Assembly (NCBI RefSeq): GCF_007995065.1
Contig: NZ_VOQR01000001.1
Location: 1,305,001 to 1,369,000 of the forward strand
Direction of reading: 5' to 3'
DNA: 64,000 bases
From: Sphingomonas ginsenosidivorax
Lineage (GTDB): Bacteria; Pseudomonadota; Alphaproteobacteria; Sphingomonadales; Sphingomonadaceae
A model generated the notes under the pieces. It was not told where the DNA came from and made no database searches. It worked only from the letters and a program-made list of their open reading frames with translations. Below are positions 9,098 through 21,469 of the stretch, in pieces. A program made the translations under genes and the position numbers. Numbering within the stretch: the first letter of the stretch is position 1; each line of letters begins with the position of its first letter.

Positions 9098-10348
9098 GTG
9101 ACCCGTATTCGCCCGCTTCCCGCCGCGCTCGCCGGCGCCCTGTTGTTGCTCGGCGGCGGCGCCGTCGTGGCGCAGATCGAGGGCGGTACCGCCGGGACTG
9201 CGCCGGTCGACAGCGGCAGCGCCTATGAAGTCAGCGGCGTCGCCGTCGACGTCGCGGGCAAGTCCGCCGACGCCGCACGGCTCGGCGGCTGGCGGCTCGC
9301 GCAGCGGAAAGCCTGGGTCCAGCTCTCGAAGCGGCTCGGCGGCGGCGGGGGCCTCGTCTCCGACGGCACGCTCGATTCGATCGTATCGGGGATCGTCGTC
9401 GAGAACGAACAGATCGGGCCCGATCGCTACATCGCGAAGCTCGGCGTGCTGTTCAATCGCGCGCGCGCCGGGTCGATCCTCGGCATCTCCTCCTATGCCG
9501 ACCGATCGCCGCCGATGCTGGTGATCCCGGTCGAATGGTCGGGCGGGGTCGGCCGCGCGTTCGAACAGCCGACCGCCTGGCAACAGGCCTGGGCGCGCTT
9601 CCGCACCGGCAATTCGAGCGTCGACTATGTCCGTCCCGCCGGCAGCGGCCCCGACGCGCTGCTGCTCAACATCGGCCAGATCCAGCGTCCCGGCCGCGGC
9701 TGGTGGCGCACGATCATCGACCAGTACGGCGCGAACGACGTGCTGATCCCGGTCGTGAAGCTCTATCGCCAATGGCCGGGCGGGCCGATCATCGGCGTGT
9801 TCGAGGCGCGGCACGGCCCCGACAACGACCTGATCGGCCGCTTCACGCTGCGCGTCGGCAATGCCGATGGCCTGCCGCAGCTGCTCGACACCGGGGTCAA
9901 GCGGATCGACGACCTGTATCAGCGTGCGCTGCGCAGCGGCGAGTTGCGCGTCGACCCCAGCCTGTCGCCGCCGCCGCCGCCCGAAGCCGCGATCGACGAC
10001 ACCTTGCCCGACGACGGCCTCGTCGTCGACGATGCCGCCGCGGCTGCCGCGAGCGGGGCGGGGATCCCGATCATCGTCCAGTTCGACACGCCGCAAGCCT
10101 CGGTGATCTCCGCGACCGAAGCGGCGCTGCGCGGCATCCCCGGCGTGCGTTCGGCCTCCACGACCAGCCTGGCGCTCGGCGGCGTGTCGCTGATGCGCGT
10201 CACCTATGACGGCGATCCGGAGGCGCTCAAGACTGCGCTCGAGGTGCGCGGCTACCAAGTGTTCGGGTCGGGGCAGACGCTGCGGATCCGGCGCGTGTCG
10301 CAACTGCTGCCGCCGGACCTTCCCGCGGACACCGCGACCGCAGGATGA
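9098..10348 (+). CDS. Exported DUF2066-family protein
   Basis: About 416 residues starting at GTG 9098, which gives a clean signal peptide ([20 protein letters not shown] then AVVAQ). The mature part has a DUF2066-like region with [16 protein letters not shown] (residues about 60-80), a Pro/Asp-rich linker with [12 protein letters not shown], and a C-terminal small alpha/beta domain ([20 protein letters not shown]). Function is unknown. The gene overlaps hdaA by four bases. An upstream ATG at 9023 exists, but it would overlap purM and hide the signal peptide. Confidence 0.8.
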   Translation: MTRIRPLPAALAGALLLLGGGAVVAQIEGGTAGTAPVDSGSAYEVSGVAVDVAGKSADAARLGGWRLAQRKAWVQLSKRLGGGGGLVSDGTLDSIVSGIVVENEQIGPDRYIAKLGVLFNRARAGSILGISSYADRSPPMLVIPVEWSGGVGRAFEQPTAWQQAWARFRTGNSSVDYVRPAGSGPDALLLNIGQIQRPGRGWWRTIIDQYGANDVLIPVVKLYRQWPGGPIIGVFEARHGPDNDLIGRFTLRVGNADGLPQLLDTGVKRIDDLYQRALRSGELRVDPSLSPPPPPEAAIDDTLPDDGLVVDDAAAAAASGAGIPIIVQFDTPQASVISATEAALRGIPGVRSASTTSLALGGVSLMRVTYDGDPEALKTALEVRGYQVFGSGQTLRIRRVSQLLPPDLPADTATAG

Positions 10349-10979
10349 GTCAGATCGCGCTTCCGCTGGGATGGCCCGCCGATCCCCGCGACGACGCCTT
10401 CCTGGTCACCGACAGCAACGCCCGCGCGGCGCACACGCTGGAGCATTGGGCGACCTGGCCGGTGATGACCGCGGTCCTGACGGGGCCGCGCAAGTCGGGA
10501 CGCAGCCTGCTCGCGCGGATCTTCGCGGCCAAGAGTGGCGGCACGATCATCGACGATGCCGAGCGCGTGCCCGAGACGCAGCTGTTCCATGCCTGGAACC
10601 GCGCGCAGGAAACGCGTCGCCCGCTGCTGATCGTCGCCGACGCCGCGCCACCCGAATGGAAGGTCAAGCTGCCCGACCTCCGCTCGCGCCTCGCGGCCAG
10701 CCCGATCGCTGCGATCGGCGCGCCCGACGACGAACTCATGCGGCTGCTGCTGGATCATCTCTTCCATCGCCGCAGCCTGGATGCGCGGCCGGACCTGGTC
10801 GACTGGCTGGTCGCACGGATCGAACGCAGCCATGTAGCCGTTGAACGGACGATCGATGCGCTCGACCAGGAGGTGATGGAAACCCGGAAGCGCCTGTCGA
10901 TCCCGCTGGCGCGAACCACGCTCGCGGATGCCGGACTGATCGCGAAACCGCAACAAACCCCCGTTACGCGCGAGGACGT

Positions 10980-10983
<4 letters not shown>
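10345..10983 (+). CDS. hdaA: HdaA, DnaA-related regulator of replication initiation
   Basis: Hda-type AAA+ protein that, with the loaded beta clamp, stimulates ATP hydrolysis by DnaA after initiation. 212 residues. The N-terminal QIALPL (residues 3-8) matches the clamp-binding motif of Hda proteins. A P-loop-like GPRKSGRS lies at about 48-55 and IIDDAE at a Walker-B position. The C-terminal lid carries VDWLVARIERSHVAVERTID. It has no DnaA domain IV. It is coupled to the DUF2066 gene upstream and to ppk1 downstream by four-base overlaps. Confidence 0.88.
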
Positions 10984-13141
<2,158 letters not shown>

Positions 13142-13145
<4 letters not shown>

Positions 13146-14653
13146 GCGTCACCGCGCGCCTGTTCGGCAAGCCCGTGGCGACCGTCGAGACCGACGATCA
13201 TCCCCGCACCGGGATCATCGACATCGGATCGAACTCGATCCGCCTGGTCGTCTACCAGGGACCGCCGAGGCTCCCGGCGATCCGCTTTAACGAAAAGGTG
13301 ATGGCGGGCCTCGGTCGCGGCCTGGCGGCGACGGGAGCGATCGAGAAGTCCGCGCTGAAGACCGCGCGCACCGCGCTTGCCCGCTTCGCCGCGGTCGCGC
13401 GCGAGATGGAAGTGACCAGCCTGCGCACCGTCGCCACCGCCGCGGTCCGCGATGCCGCCAACGGCCAGGAGCTCATAGACGCCGCGACCGCGCTCGGGCT
13501 GACGGTCGAGACGCTGTCGGGCGAACAGGAGGCCGGTGCGGCGGGCTATGGCGTGCTCTCGGCGATCCCGCAGGCGGACGGCATCGTCGGCGATCTCGGC
13601 GGCGGCAGCCTCGAACTCGTCCGCATCCGCGCCGGCCGGATCGAGGACCGCGTGTCCTTTCCGCTCGGCGTGCTGCGGATCGGACCGATCCGCGCCAAGC
13701 GTGGCAAGGTGCTCGAACGCCACGTCGCCAAGCTGATCCGCGAGGCCGGCTGGGCGGGCAGGGGGCAGGGGCTGCCGCTGTATCTGGTCGGCGGATCGTG
13801 GCGCGCGCTGTCGCGGCTCGACATGCGTCTGTCGGATTATCCGCTGCCGATCATCCACCAATATGCGCTGTCGCCCGCCAAGATCGTCCGCCTCAGCCGC
13901 ACCATTCCGCAATTGTCGAAGCCGCGGATGCGCGGCGTGCCCGGGCTGTCGTCGGGGCGCTCCGGCACGCTAGCGGATGCCGCCGCTCTGCTCGGCGTGC
14001 TGATCCGGCAGCTCGGCAGCCGGACGACGATCGTCTCGTCCTACGGCCTGCGCGAGGGGCTGCTGTACGAGGATCTCGACCCGGCGACGCGGAAGCTCGA
14101 CCCGCTGATCGTCGCGGCGCGCGAGGAAGGGCGGCTGCTCGGCCGCTTTCCCGAACATGGCGACCTGCTCGACGCCTGGATCGCGCCGCTCTTCGCCGGC
14201 GAAAGTGCCGCCGCCGCGCGGATCCGCCACACCGCCTGCCTGCTGGCCGATGTCGGCTGGCGCGCCAACCCCGAATTCCGCGCGGAACGCGGCGTCGAGA
14301 TCGCGCTGCACGGCAATTGGGTCGCGATCGACGCCACCGGCCGCGCGCTGCTCGCGCAGGCGCTCTACACGAGCCTTGGCGGGGGCCAGTCCGCCGCCGA
14401 TCCGGTCGGGCGGCTGATCGCCGTCGCCGACATCCGCCAGGCGACCGCCTGGGGTCTCGCGATGCGGCTCGGACAACGGATGAGCGGCGGCCTCGCAGGC
14501 CCCTTGCAGCGCTCGCGGCTGGTCGACGACGGCGCCACGCTCGCGCTGCATCTCGGCAAGGACGACAAGGGCCTGTACGGCGAAGCCGTCGAACGCCGCC
14601 ACGCCGCGCTGGCGGCCGCACTGGGCCGCAAGGCGGCGCTGGTTATCGCCTGA
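13142..14653 (+). CDS. ppx: Exopolyphosphatase (Ppx/GppA family)
   Basis: Releases phosphate from polyphosphate ends, and some members hydrolyse pppGpp. About 503 residues from a GTG whose bases overlap the ppk1 stop (GTGA). The actin-like ATPase fold shows GIIDIGSNSIRLVVY at about 26-40 and GDLGGGSLELV at about 150-160. The C-terminal HD-like helical part contains ARIRHTACLLADVGWRANPE. The frame stays open upstream inside ppk1, but no homologous sequence precedes the chosen start. Confidence 0.94.
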
Positions 14654-14694
14654 CCCGTGCCTCCCGTCATCCTGACGACGTTACCGGAGGAACA

Positions 14695-14973
14695 CTACCC
14701 GCAGGTAAGGCGGATGATCCGCCCCTTGTCGTCGGTATGGACGTTCAGCCGCTCCTGCAGGAACTCCTTCGTCGTGATCGTACCCGGCGCGAGCCAGCGC
14801 AGCGTCGCGGCCCCCGACCGCGCCAGCAGCACATCGCCCCGCGCGTCGCTCGCGCGCTTGCCGACCAGGTCGCCGAGCGACGCGGCATTGCAGATCTTCG
14901 GCTCCGAAGGCCCGCGCATCTCGACCGGCGTGCATCCTGCCACCAGGACCGCAGCCACCACCAGCGCCTTCAT
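14695..14973 (-). CDS. I78-family peptidase inhibitor-like lipoprotein
   Basis: 92 residues. The start [14 protein letters not shown] is a lipoprotein signal with lipobox VAGC. The mature part contains [42 protein letters not shown], the spacing I associate with the Inhibitor_I78 family of small serine-peptidase inhibitors. The ATG overlaps the rnd stop by four bases, so it is translated from the rnd transcript. The inhibitory target is unknown. It converges with ppx, 41 bases apart. Confidence 0.75.
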   Translation of the reverse strand: MKALVVAAVLVAGCTPVEMRGPSEPKICNAASLGDLVGKRASDARGDVLLARSGAATLRWLAPGTITTKEFLQERLNVHTDDKGRIIRLTCG

Positions 14974-16145
14974 ACCACCGCCTCCGTCCGGGTCATCTTG
15001 AGGCGCCCGTCGATCACCGCGAAGGCGAGGCGCCCCTCGACCAGGTCGAGCGCATCGCGACCGAACTGGTCGAAGCGCCAGCCCTCGAGCATCGGCAACC
15101 CGGTCCGCACCCCCGCGGCGAGCGCCTCGAGCTCCTCGGTCCGCGCCAGCAGCTTCGCCGCCACGTCGATGTCGCGCGACCGGATCTTCAGCAGCAGTTT
15201 CAGCAGGTCGGCGACCAGCGAGCCTTCCTTGCCGAGCCCGGGCTTGCGGTCGTCGCGCGCCGGCAGTTCGTCCGCGCCCATCGGCTCCGCCCGCTCCAGC
15301 GCCGCGATCAGCCGCGCGCCGATGTCGTTGCCCGCCCAGCTCGCCGACAGCCCGCGGACCCGCGCCAGGTCCGACTGCTTCTTGGGCGGATGGCCTGCCA
15401 TGTCGCCCAGCGTCTCGTCCTTGACGATCCGCCCGCGCGGCAGGTCCTTGCCCTGCGCCTCCAGTTCACGCCACCGCGCCAGCGCCTTCAGCCGCCCCAG
15501 CACCTCGGGTTTGCGGCCGGATATCCGCACGCGCTTCCACGCAAGGTCCGGATCGTTGGCGTAGTTGGCGGGGTCCGCGAGCCGCTCCATTTCCTGGTTC
15601 AGCCATGCACCGCGCCCCGTCGTCCGCAGCCGGTCGAGCATCTTGGGAAAGATCCGCGACAGATGGGTGACGTCGCCGATCGCATATTCGATCTGCCGCT
15701 CGTCAAGCGGGCGGCGCGCCCAGTCGGTGAACCGCGCGCCCTTGTCGACCGCGATCCCCAGCCAGCTGTCGACCAGGTTCGAATAGCCGATCTGCTCGCC
15801 TTGCCCGAGCGCCATCGCCGCGACCTGCGTGTCGAACAGCGGGTAGGGGGTCTTGCCGGTGAGGTTGTAGATGATCTCGATATCCTGCCCGCCGGCATGG
15901 ACGACCTTCAGCACGTCCTCGTTCTCGGTCAGCAGGTCGAGCAGTGGCTTGAGGTCGATCCCCGGCGCCATCGGATCGATCGCCGCGGCTTCCTTGTCGT
16001 CGGCGATCTGGATCAGGCAGAGCTCGGGGTAATAGGTGCTCTCGCGCATGAACTCGGTGTCGACGCAGACATAGTCGGCTTGCGCGAGGCGGGTGCAGAG
16101 ATTGGCGAGCGAGGCGCTGTCGGAAATCAGGTCATGGATATGCAT
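14970..16145 (-). CDS. rnd: Ribonuclease D
   Basis: 3'-to-5' exoribonuclease involved in tRNA 3'-end maturation. 391 residues starting [20 protein letters not shown]. The DEDD exonuclease motifs are visible: [18 protein letters not shown] and [13 protein letters not shown]. An HRDC domain follows, with [20 protein letters not shown] and [15 protein letters not shown]. Longer in-frame extensions upstream run into a REP-like repeat and are not supported. The I78 lipoprotein gene is coupled downstream. Confidence 0.95.
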   Translation of the reverse strand: MHIHDLISDSASLANLCTRLAQADYVCVDTEFMRESTYYPELCLIQIADDKEAAAIDPMAPGIDLKPLLDLLTENEDVLKVVHAGGQDIEIIYNLTGKTPYPLFDTQVAAMALGQGEQIGYSNLVDSWLGIAVDKGARFTDWARRPLDERQIEYAIGDVTHLSRIFPKMLDRLRTTGRGAWLNQEMERLADPANYANDPDLAWKRVRISGRKPEVLGRLKALARWRELEAQGKDLPRGRIVKDETLGDMAGHPPKKQSDLARVRGLSASWAGNDIGARLIAALERAEPMGADELPARDDRKPGLGKEGSLVADLLKLLLKIRSRDIDVAAKLLARTEELEALAAGVRTGLPMLEGWRFDQFGRDALDLVEGRLAFAVIDGRLKMTRTEAVV

Positions 16146-16229
16146 GGTTCGTCCATAGCGAGGGTCCCCACTGATGACAAAGGCCGGTTGACAAAGGCAG
16201 GCGGTAAAGGGAAGCGCGAGCCATCCAAT

Positions 16230-16313
16230 TCCCGTCATCCCAGCGCAGGCTGGGATCTCCCGTCGCAGGGCGCGCCCTTGCCGCACGAGATCCCAGCCTT
16301 CGCCGGGATGACG
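16230..16313. repeat. REP-like inverted repeat upstream of aspS
   Basis: Arms CCCGTCATCCCAGCGCAGGC (about 16231) and GAGATCCCAGCCTTCGCCGG (about 16288) are near-complementary and are separated by about 25 bases. The same unit family recurs directly downstream of aspS. It lies 15 bases before the aspS start, so it would be part of the aspS leader or end just ahead of it. Confidence 0.8.
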
Positions 16314-16328
16314 CATGAGAGAAGAACC

Positions 16329-18152
16329 ATGCACGCCTATCGCACCCACACCTGCGCCGCACTCCGCCCCGAGAATGTCGGCGAGGAAGTCCGCGTCTCC
16401 GGCTGGGTCCACAAGAAGCGCGATCATGGCGACCTGGTCTTCATCGACCTGCGCGACCATTACGGCATCACGCAGATCGTCACCGACGTCTCGGGTCCCG
16501 TGTTCGACGTGATCGAGAAGTTGAAGAACGAGTCGGTCGTGACGATCACCGGCAAGGTCACCGCGCGTTCGGCAGAAGCCGTGAACCCGAACCTCGCGAC
16601 CGGCGCGATCGAGATCCGCGCAACCAGCGCCACCGTCCAGTCGGTCGCGCAGGAACTGCCGATGCCCGTCGCCGGCGATGCCGAATACCCCGAGGACATC
16701 CGCCTGCGCTACCGCTTCCTCGACCTGCGTCGCGAGCGGCTCCATGCCAACATCATGCTCCGCAGCCAGGTCATCACCTCGCTGCGCAACCGCATGAACG
16801 GGCAGGGTTTCACCGAATTCCAGACCCCGATCCTGACCGCGTCGAGCCCCGAGGGCGCGCGCGACTATCTGGTCCCCAGCCGCGTCCATCCCGGCAAGTT
16901 CTACGCGCTCCCGCAGGCGCCGCAGATGTTCAAGCAGCTACTGATGGTCGCGGGCTTCGACCGCTATTTCCAGATCGCGCCCTGCTTCCGCGACGAGGAC
17001 GCGCGCGCCGATCGTAGCCCGGGCGAATTCTACCAGCTCGACTTCGAGATGAGCTTCGTCACGCAGGACGACGTCTTCGCCGCGATCGAGCCCGTGCTCC
17101 ACGGCGTGTTCGAGGAATTCGCCGACTGGCAGGGGAAGGGGCGCCAGGTCTCGGCCCTCCCGTTCAAGCGCATCCCCTACCGCGAATCGATGCTGAAATA
17201 CGGCAGCGACAAGCCGGACCTGCGCAACCCGATCCTGATCCACGACGTCGGCCACCACTTCGTCGATTCGGGCTTCGGCCTGTTCGCGAGCATCGTCGCC
17301 GGCGGTGACGTGGTGCGCGCGATCCCCGCCCCGAACACCGCGGACAAGAGCCGGAAGTTCTTCACCGACATGAACGACTGGGCGCGTGCCGAAGGGCATG
17401 CGGGCCTCGGCTACATCACGCAAAAGAACGGCGAGCTCGGCGGCCCGATCGCCAAGAACCACGGCGAGGACGCGACGCGGAAGCTGATCGCCGAGATGGG
17501 CCTTGGCCCCAACGACGGTATCTTCTTCGCCGCCGGCAAGGAACTCGCCGCCGCCAAGCTCGCGGGTGCCGCGCGCTCGCGGATCGGCGCCGACCTCGGC
17601 CTGATCGACGAGAACCGCTTCGAATTCTGCTGGATCGTCGACTTCCCGATGTTCGAATATGACGAGGATGCCAAGAAGGTCGATTTCAGCCACAACCCCT
17701 TCAGCATGCCGCAGGGCGAGATGGAGGCACTGCAGACCAAGGATCCCTTGGACATCCTCGCCTACCAGTACGACATCGTCTGCAACGGCGTCGAACTCAG
17801 CTCGGGTGCGATCCGCAACCATCAGCCCGAGATCATGTACAAGGCGTTCGAGATCGCCGGCTACAGCCAGGCCGATGTCGACGAGAACTTCGCCGGCATG
17901 ATCAACGCGTTCAAGCTCGGCGCGCCGCCGCACGGCGGCTCGGCACCCGGCATCGACCGGATGGTCATGCTGCTCGCGGGCGAACCCAATATCCGCGAGG
18001 TCGTGCTGTTCCCGATGAACCAGAAGGCCGAGGACCTGATGATGGGCGCGCCCAACTATGCGAGCGCGAAGCAGCTCAAGGAGCTAAATATTAAGGTAAC
18101 GGTCGACGGCCCGAAGGACACGCCGAAGGTCGTCGCCCCCAACGCGGGCTGA
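16329..18152 (+). CDS. aspS: Aspartyl-tRNA synthetase
   Basis: Class II synthetase charging tRNA-Asp, and possibly tRNA-Asn if the organism lacks AsnRS. 607 residues from [20 protein letters not shown]. An OB-fold anticodon domain contains [20 protein letters not shown]. Motif 2 is in [10 protein letters not shown] with upstream [15 protein letters not shown], a bacterial-type GAD insertion lies around 300-420, and motif 3 is [16 protein letters not shown]. The length matches the bacterial form. It is flanked on both sides by the same REP family. Confidence 0.97.
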   Translation: MHAYRTHTCAALRPENVGEEVRVSGWVHKKRDHGDLVFIDLRDHYGITQIVTDVSGPVFDVIEKLKNESVVTITGKVTARSAEAVNPNLATGAIEIRATSATVQSVAQELPMPVAGDAEYPEDIRLRYRFLDLRRERLHANIMLRSQVITSLRNRMNGQGFTEFQTPILTASSPEGARDYLVPSRVHPGKFYALPQAPQMFKQLLMVAGFDRYFQIAPCFRDEDARADRSPGEFYQLDFEMSFVTQDDVFAAIEPVLHGVFEEFADWQGKGRQVSALPFKRIPYRESMLKYGSDKPDLRNPILIHDVGHHFVDSGFGLFASIVAGGDVVRAIPAPNTADKSRKFFTDMNDWARAEGHAGLGYITQKNGELGGPIAKNHGEDATRKLIAEMGLGPNDGIFFAAGKELAAAKLAGAARSRIGADLGLIDENRFEFCWIVDFPMFEYDEDAKKVDFSHNPFSMPQGEMEALQTKDPLDILAYQYDIVCNGVELSSGAIRNHQPEIMYKAFEIAGYSQADVDENFAGMINAFKLGAPPHGGSAPGIDRMVMLLAGEPNIREVVLFPMNQKAEDLMMGAPNYASAKQLKELNIKVTVDGPKDTPKVVAPNAG

Positions 18153-18172
18153 CCCGGCGACACCCCGGACTC

Positions 18173-18256
18173 CGTCACCCCAGCGCAGGCTGGGGTCTTC
18201 CCGTTGTCGAGTGCTGTGGCCCGAACGGGAGATCCCAGCCTGCGCTGGGATGACGG
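18173..18256. repeat. REP-like inverted repeat downstream of aspS
   Basis: Arms GTCACCCCAGCGCAGGCTGG (about 18174) and GAGATCCCAGCCTGCGCTGG (about 18230) are near-complementary around a 30-base centre. The unit is the same as upstream of aspS. It begins 20 bases after the aspS stop and may serve as its terminator. About 95 bases then remain before the permease start, with no clear promoter motif. Confidence 0.8.
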
Positions 18257-18351
18257 GTGGGGGTGGGCGGCGGTCGCGCGGGAAGGCGAACGCACCACGC
18301 TTGCCCCCGGCCGTTAACCACGCCATCACATCCCCGGGGTAAGGGGACTGC

Positions 18352-19776
18352 ATGCTCGACGATCAGCTGACACCGGCGGCGGCGCCCAAACTCGTCCGCA
18401 GCCTCGGCGTCGTCGGCGTGCTGCTGCTGACCCTGTCGGTCGCGACGCCCGCTTCGTCGGTGTTCGTGATCATTCCCACGATGCTGCAGGTGGCAGGCAC
18501 CGGTGCGATCTGGGCGATGGTCCTCGCCGGGCTGGTTTGTGTCGCCACCGCGTTCATCTATGCCGAGCTGTCGTCCGCCTATCCGGTCGCAGGCGGCGAA
18601 TATGTCATGGTCGCGCGGACGCTGGGGCCGATGTCGGGCTTCGCGATGCTCGGCGTCAACGTGTTCAACAACCTGCTGTTTCCGCCGATCCTCGGGCTCG
18701 GCATCGCCGACGTGCTGGAGACTTTGGTCCCGGGGCTTCCCGCGATCCCCGTCGCGCTCGCGATCATCGCCGCGTCGACGCTGGTGGCGGTGCTGCAGAT
18801 CCGCATCAACGCCTGGGTGACGGGGCTCTTCCTGCTCGTCGAACTGCTCGCGATCGTCGTCATCGTCTGGCTCGGCCTTACCGAGACGATGCGGCCGCTC
18901 GCTGCCATGCTCCTCGACCCGGTCATGCCGGAGGCCGGGGCGCTGGTCCCGGCCTCGCTCTCCGCGATCGGCCTCGCCACCTCGATCGCCATCTTCGCGC
19001 TCAACGGCTACGGTGCCGCGGTGTATTTCGGCGAGGAGATGCACGAGCCCGAGCGCCTGATCGCCCGGACGATCCTGGCCGCGCTCGTGCTTACTCTGCT
19101 GTTCGAGGGGCTTCCGCTCGTTGCCGGGCTGATGGGCGCAGCCGATCTGCCCGGCTTCCTCGCTGCGCGCAGCCCGTTCATGGACCTTGCCGTCGACCGC
19201 GGCGGCACGGGGCTGTCGACCTGGATGTCGATCGGCGTGGTCGTCGCGATCGTCAATGCGATCATCGCGTGCATCCTTGCCTGTTCGCGTTTCTTCTACG
19301 GCACCGCGCGCGACGGCAGCTGGGGGCGGCCGGTCGACCGCTGGATGGCGCAGGTCCATCCCCGCCTCGGGTCGCCCTGGATCGCGACGCTGATCTGCGG
19401 CGGGATCGGGATGGCGTGCTGTTTCGTGCGGCTCGAACTGCTCGTCGTGCTCAGCGGCACCGGGCTTGTCGCGATCTATGCGGGGATCGCGCTCGCGGCG
19501 ATCGTCGGGCGTCGCACCGGCCGGACCGATCATGCACGCTACCGCATGCCGCTCTACCCGGTCGCACCCGTGCTGACGCTGGTTGCCCTGGGCTATGTCA
19601 CCTGGACGAGCTGGCTGGACCTCGAGGAGGGGCGGCCGGGCCTCATCATGACCGCGGCACAGATCGCGCTGTCGATCGCCTATTATCACCTCGTCCTGCG
19701 TCGTCGCGGCCCCTGGGACGTTCATGTCCCGACGGCAACGGAGCAGCAGCATGACGATCGACCTGTCCGACTTTGA
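18352..19776 (+). CDS. APC-family amino acid/polyamine permease
   Basis: 474 residues with about twelve hydrophobic helices. The first helix carries LGVVGVLLLTLSVATPASSV and the segment YPVAGGEYVMVARTLGPMSG is the conserved APC region between helices 2 and 3. The loop YFGEEMHEPERLIARTIL after helix 6 is also family-like. The substrate is not predictable. The last 26 bases overlap the start of ppk2 in another frame, suggesting the two proteins are translated from one message. Confidence 0.87.
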   Translation: MLDDQLTPAAAPKLVRSLGVVGVLLLTLSVATPASSVFVIIPTMLQVAGTGAIWAMVLAGLVCVATAFIYAELSSAYPVAGGEYVMVARTLGPMSGFAMLGVNVFNNLLFPPILGLGIADVLETLVPGLPAIPVALAIIAASTLVAVLQIRINAWVTGLFLLVELLAIVVIVWLGLTETMRPLAAMLLDPVMPEAGALVPASLSAIGLATSIAIFALNGYGAAVYFGEEMHEPERLIARTILAALVLTLLFEGLPLVAGLMGAADLPGFLAARSPFMDLAVDRGGTGLSTWMSIGVVVAIVNAIIACILACSRFFYGTARDGSWGRPVDRWMAQVHPRLGSPWIATLICGGIGMACCFVRLELLVVLSGTGLVAIYAGIALAAIVGRRTGRTDHARYRMPLYPVAPVLTLVALGYVTWTSWLDLEEGRPGLIMTAAQIALSIAYYHLVLRRRGPWDVHVPTATEQQHDDRPVRL

Positions 19777-20524
19777 AGACGGCAAGAAATATGACGGCCA
19801 CTACAAGCGCGCGCTAGCGAAGCTGGAGGCACGGCTGGAGCGCATTCAGGTCGCGCATATAGTCCATGGCAAGCGTGCCATCGTCATGTTCGAAGGCTGG
19901 GACGCGGCGGGCAAGGGCGGCATCATCCAGCGCATGACCGCGGCCTGGGATCCGCGACATTTCGACGTCTATCCGATCGCTGCCCCGTCCGCCGAGGAAA
20001 AGGCGCACGACTTTCTCTGGCGCTTCGAGACTCGCGTGCCGCCCGCGCGCAGCATCGCGGTGTTCGACCGCAGCTGGTACGGCCGCGTCCTCGTCGAGCG
20101 GGTCGAGGGGTTCGCGACCCAGGAGGAATGGCGCCGCGCCTATGACGAGATCAACGCGTTCGAAGCGCACCAGGTCGAGAACGGCACGACGCTGATCAAG
20201 CTGTTCGTGCACACCACGCAGAAGGAGCAGGATAAGCGGCTGAAGGCCCGGCTGAACGATCCGTGGAAGCGGTGGAAGACGGGTCTCGACGACTATCACA
20301 ACCGCGCACGCCGCGCCGACTACCGGCTCGCGATGGACGAGATGTTCGCGCGGACCGATACGGCCGCCGCACCCTGGCTCGCGATCGACGGCAACAACAA
20401 GAAGGCGGCACGGATCGCGGCGCTGACCGCGATCGCGGATCGGCTGGAACAGGGTGTGCCGATGGACCCGCCGCTGCTCGATCCGGCGGTCGCGGCCGTC
20501 GCAAAGGCTGCGCTCGGACTGTAG
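19751..20524 (+). CDS. ppk2: Polyphosphate kinase 2 family protein
   Basis: Single-domain PPK2 enzyme that transfers phosphate between polyphosphate and nucleotides. 257 residues. Walker A is FEGWDAAGKGGII (about 53-65), the Walker-B-like motif is VFDRSWYGRVLVERVEG, and the lid region has LNDPWKRWKTGLDDYHNRAR. The start ATG lies inside the 3' end of the permease gene. It is the second polyphosphate kinase gene in the window, about 6.6 kb beyond ppk1; PPK2 enzymes often favour making nucleotide triphosphates from polyphosphate. Confidence 0.92.
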   Translation: MTIDLSDFEDGKKYDGHYKRALAKLEARLERIQVAHIVHGKRAIVMFEGWDAAGKGGIIQRMTAAWDPRHFDVYPIAAPSAEEKAHDFLWRFETRVPPARSIAVFDRSWYGRVLVERVEGFATQEEWRRAYDEINAFEAHQVENGTTLIKLFVHTTQKEQDKRLKARLNDPWKRWKTGLDDYHNRARRADYRLAMDEMFARTDTAAAPWLAIDGNNKKAARIAALTAIADRLEQGVPMDPPLLDPAVAAVAKAALGL

Positions 20525-20554
20525 CGCTACGGCAACACGTGTATTTTCCCGGCC

Positions 20555-20571
20555 CCAAATATCCAATTTGG
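20555..20571. promoter_or_regulatory. Palindrome in AT-rich leader, possible operator
   Basis: CCAAAT and ATTTGG face each other with five bases between. The palindrome sits in a notably AT-rich stretch (about 20540-20640) within otherwise GC-rich DNA, between ppk2 and the PAS/winged-helix regulator gene. The position suits an operator for that regulator. No binding evidence exists. Confidence 0.35.
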
Positions 20572-20649
20572 TATACGATTTGAGTTGATAACCCAGATTA
20601 GCCAAGTACGCATCGGACATACGGGACGGGGAAGATCCGGTTCGTGCTC

Positions 20650-20674
20650 TTCCGGCCTTGCAAGAGGGCCGGAA
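20650..20674. terminator. Hairpin between ppk2 and the PAS regulator gene
   Basis: TTCCGGCC and GGCCGGAA form a perfect eight-base stem around a nine-base loop. It has no T tract on the plus strand, so it may be a factor-assisted terminator for ppk2 or an element of the 5' leader of the next gene, which starts 50 bases further on. Confidence 0.45.
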
Positions 20675-20723
20675 AAGGGGTCGATGACGGGGTCGGTCGG
20701 TATAGTGATGTGAGTGAACGACG

Positions 20724-21428
20724 ATGCCCCAGTTGGGACGAGTGGCCATCGACGTAACGGGGGTGATCGTTCGGGCCGATCGCGATTTCGCGGTGACGAT
20801 GCGGATGGACGCGGCGCGCCTGATCGGTCGCAACCTGCTCGACTTCACCGCCCCGGCGGATCGCGAGCGGTGCATCTTCCTGTTGGCCAAGCTGTTGGAG
20901 GATGGCCAACCGGTATCGACCGTGAAGCGCCTGATCCGCGACGACGGGTCGCACGAATGGATTTCCAACCGGCTGTCGATGGGCGTGCCGGACAATGATG
21001 CGGTCCGGATCGAGATCGAGGTCGAAAGCGCCGCCGCGCCGAGCGACTGGGTCGACCCCGCGATGCTGCTCTATGTCGCCAAGCTGCTGGTCGACGGGCG
21101 GCGCGCACGGGCCGAAGCCTTCCCCATCACGCTGTTTTCCGATCCGGCCTGGGATATCCTGCTTACTGCCTATGTCTGCGAAGCGGAGGGGGGCACGCTG
21201 TCCGTCGCGGACCTTACGGACGTGATGGGAACGAGCAGCGCCAACACGCTGCGGTGGATCCGTGCGCTGAGCGCTGAGGGTCTGGTGGAATATGAGCGCG
21301 GCACCGGCGTCGAGGCGACGACGACGTTCCGCCTGTCATGCGAGGCGCACCAGAAGTTCGAACGCTTCCTGTCGGATCGTCACCGGCACGCGGCCGGGGT
21401 GACGCGCGCGTTCGCGACCGAAGGCTGA
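20724..21428 (+). CDS. PAS-domain protein with C-terminal winged-helix DNA-binding domain
   Basis: 234 residues. The N-terminal PAS-like domain spans about 5-100, with [17 protein letters not shown], the helix [16 protein letters not shown] and the strand [14 protein letters not shown]. The C-terminal part (about 125-230) looks like a MarR-like winged helix, with [36 protein letters not shown] and GLVEYERG. It is probably a one-component regulator with an unknown ligand. It is monocistronic between two AT-rich features and lipA. No phosphotransfer residues are seen. Confidence 0.75.
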   Translation: MPQLGRVAIDVTGVIVRADRDFAVTMRMDAARLIGRNLLDFTAPADRERCIFLLAKLLEDGQPVSTVKRLIRDDGSHEWISNRLSMGVPDNDAVRIEIEVESAAAPSDWVDPAMLLYVAKLLVDGRRARAEAFPITLFSDPAWDILLTAYVCEAEGGTLSVADLTDVMGTSSANTLRWIRALSAEGLVEYERGTGVEATTTFRLSCEAHQKFERFLSDRHRHAAGVTRAFATEG

Positions 21429-21469
21429 CCGATGTTGTCTCGGCGGGCCGGCATCGCTATCTCGCGCTC

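Noticed and set aside
7949..10303. 784-codon minus-strand frame across purM and the DUF2066 gene
   Set aside because: It is out of frame with purM and antisense to an exported protein gene; low-complexity Arg-rich product.
15390..16328. Extension of the aspS frame about 940 bases upstream
   Set aside because: It runs antisense to rnd and through a REP element; the AspRS domain begins at 16329.
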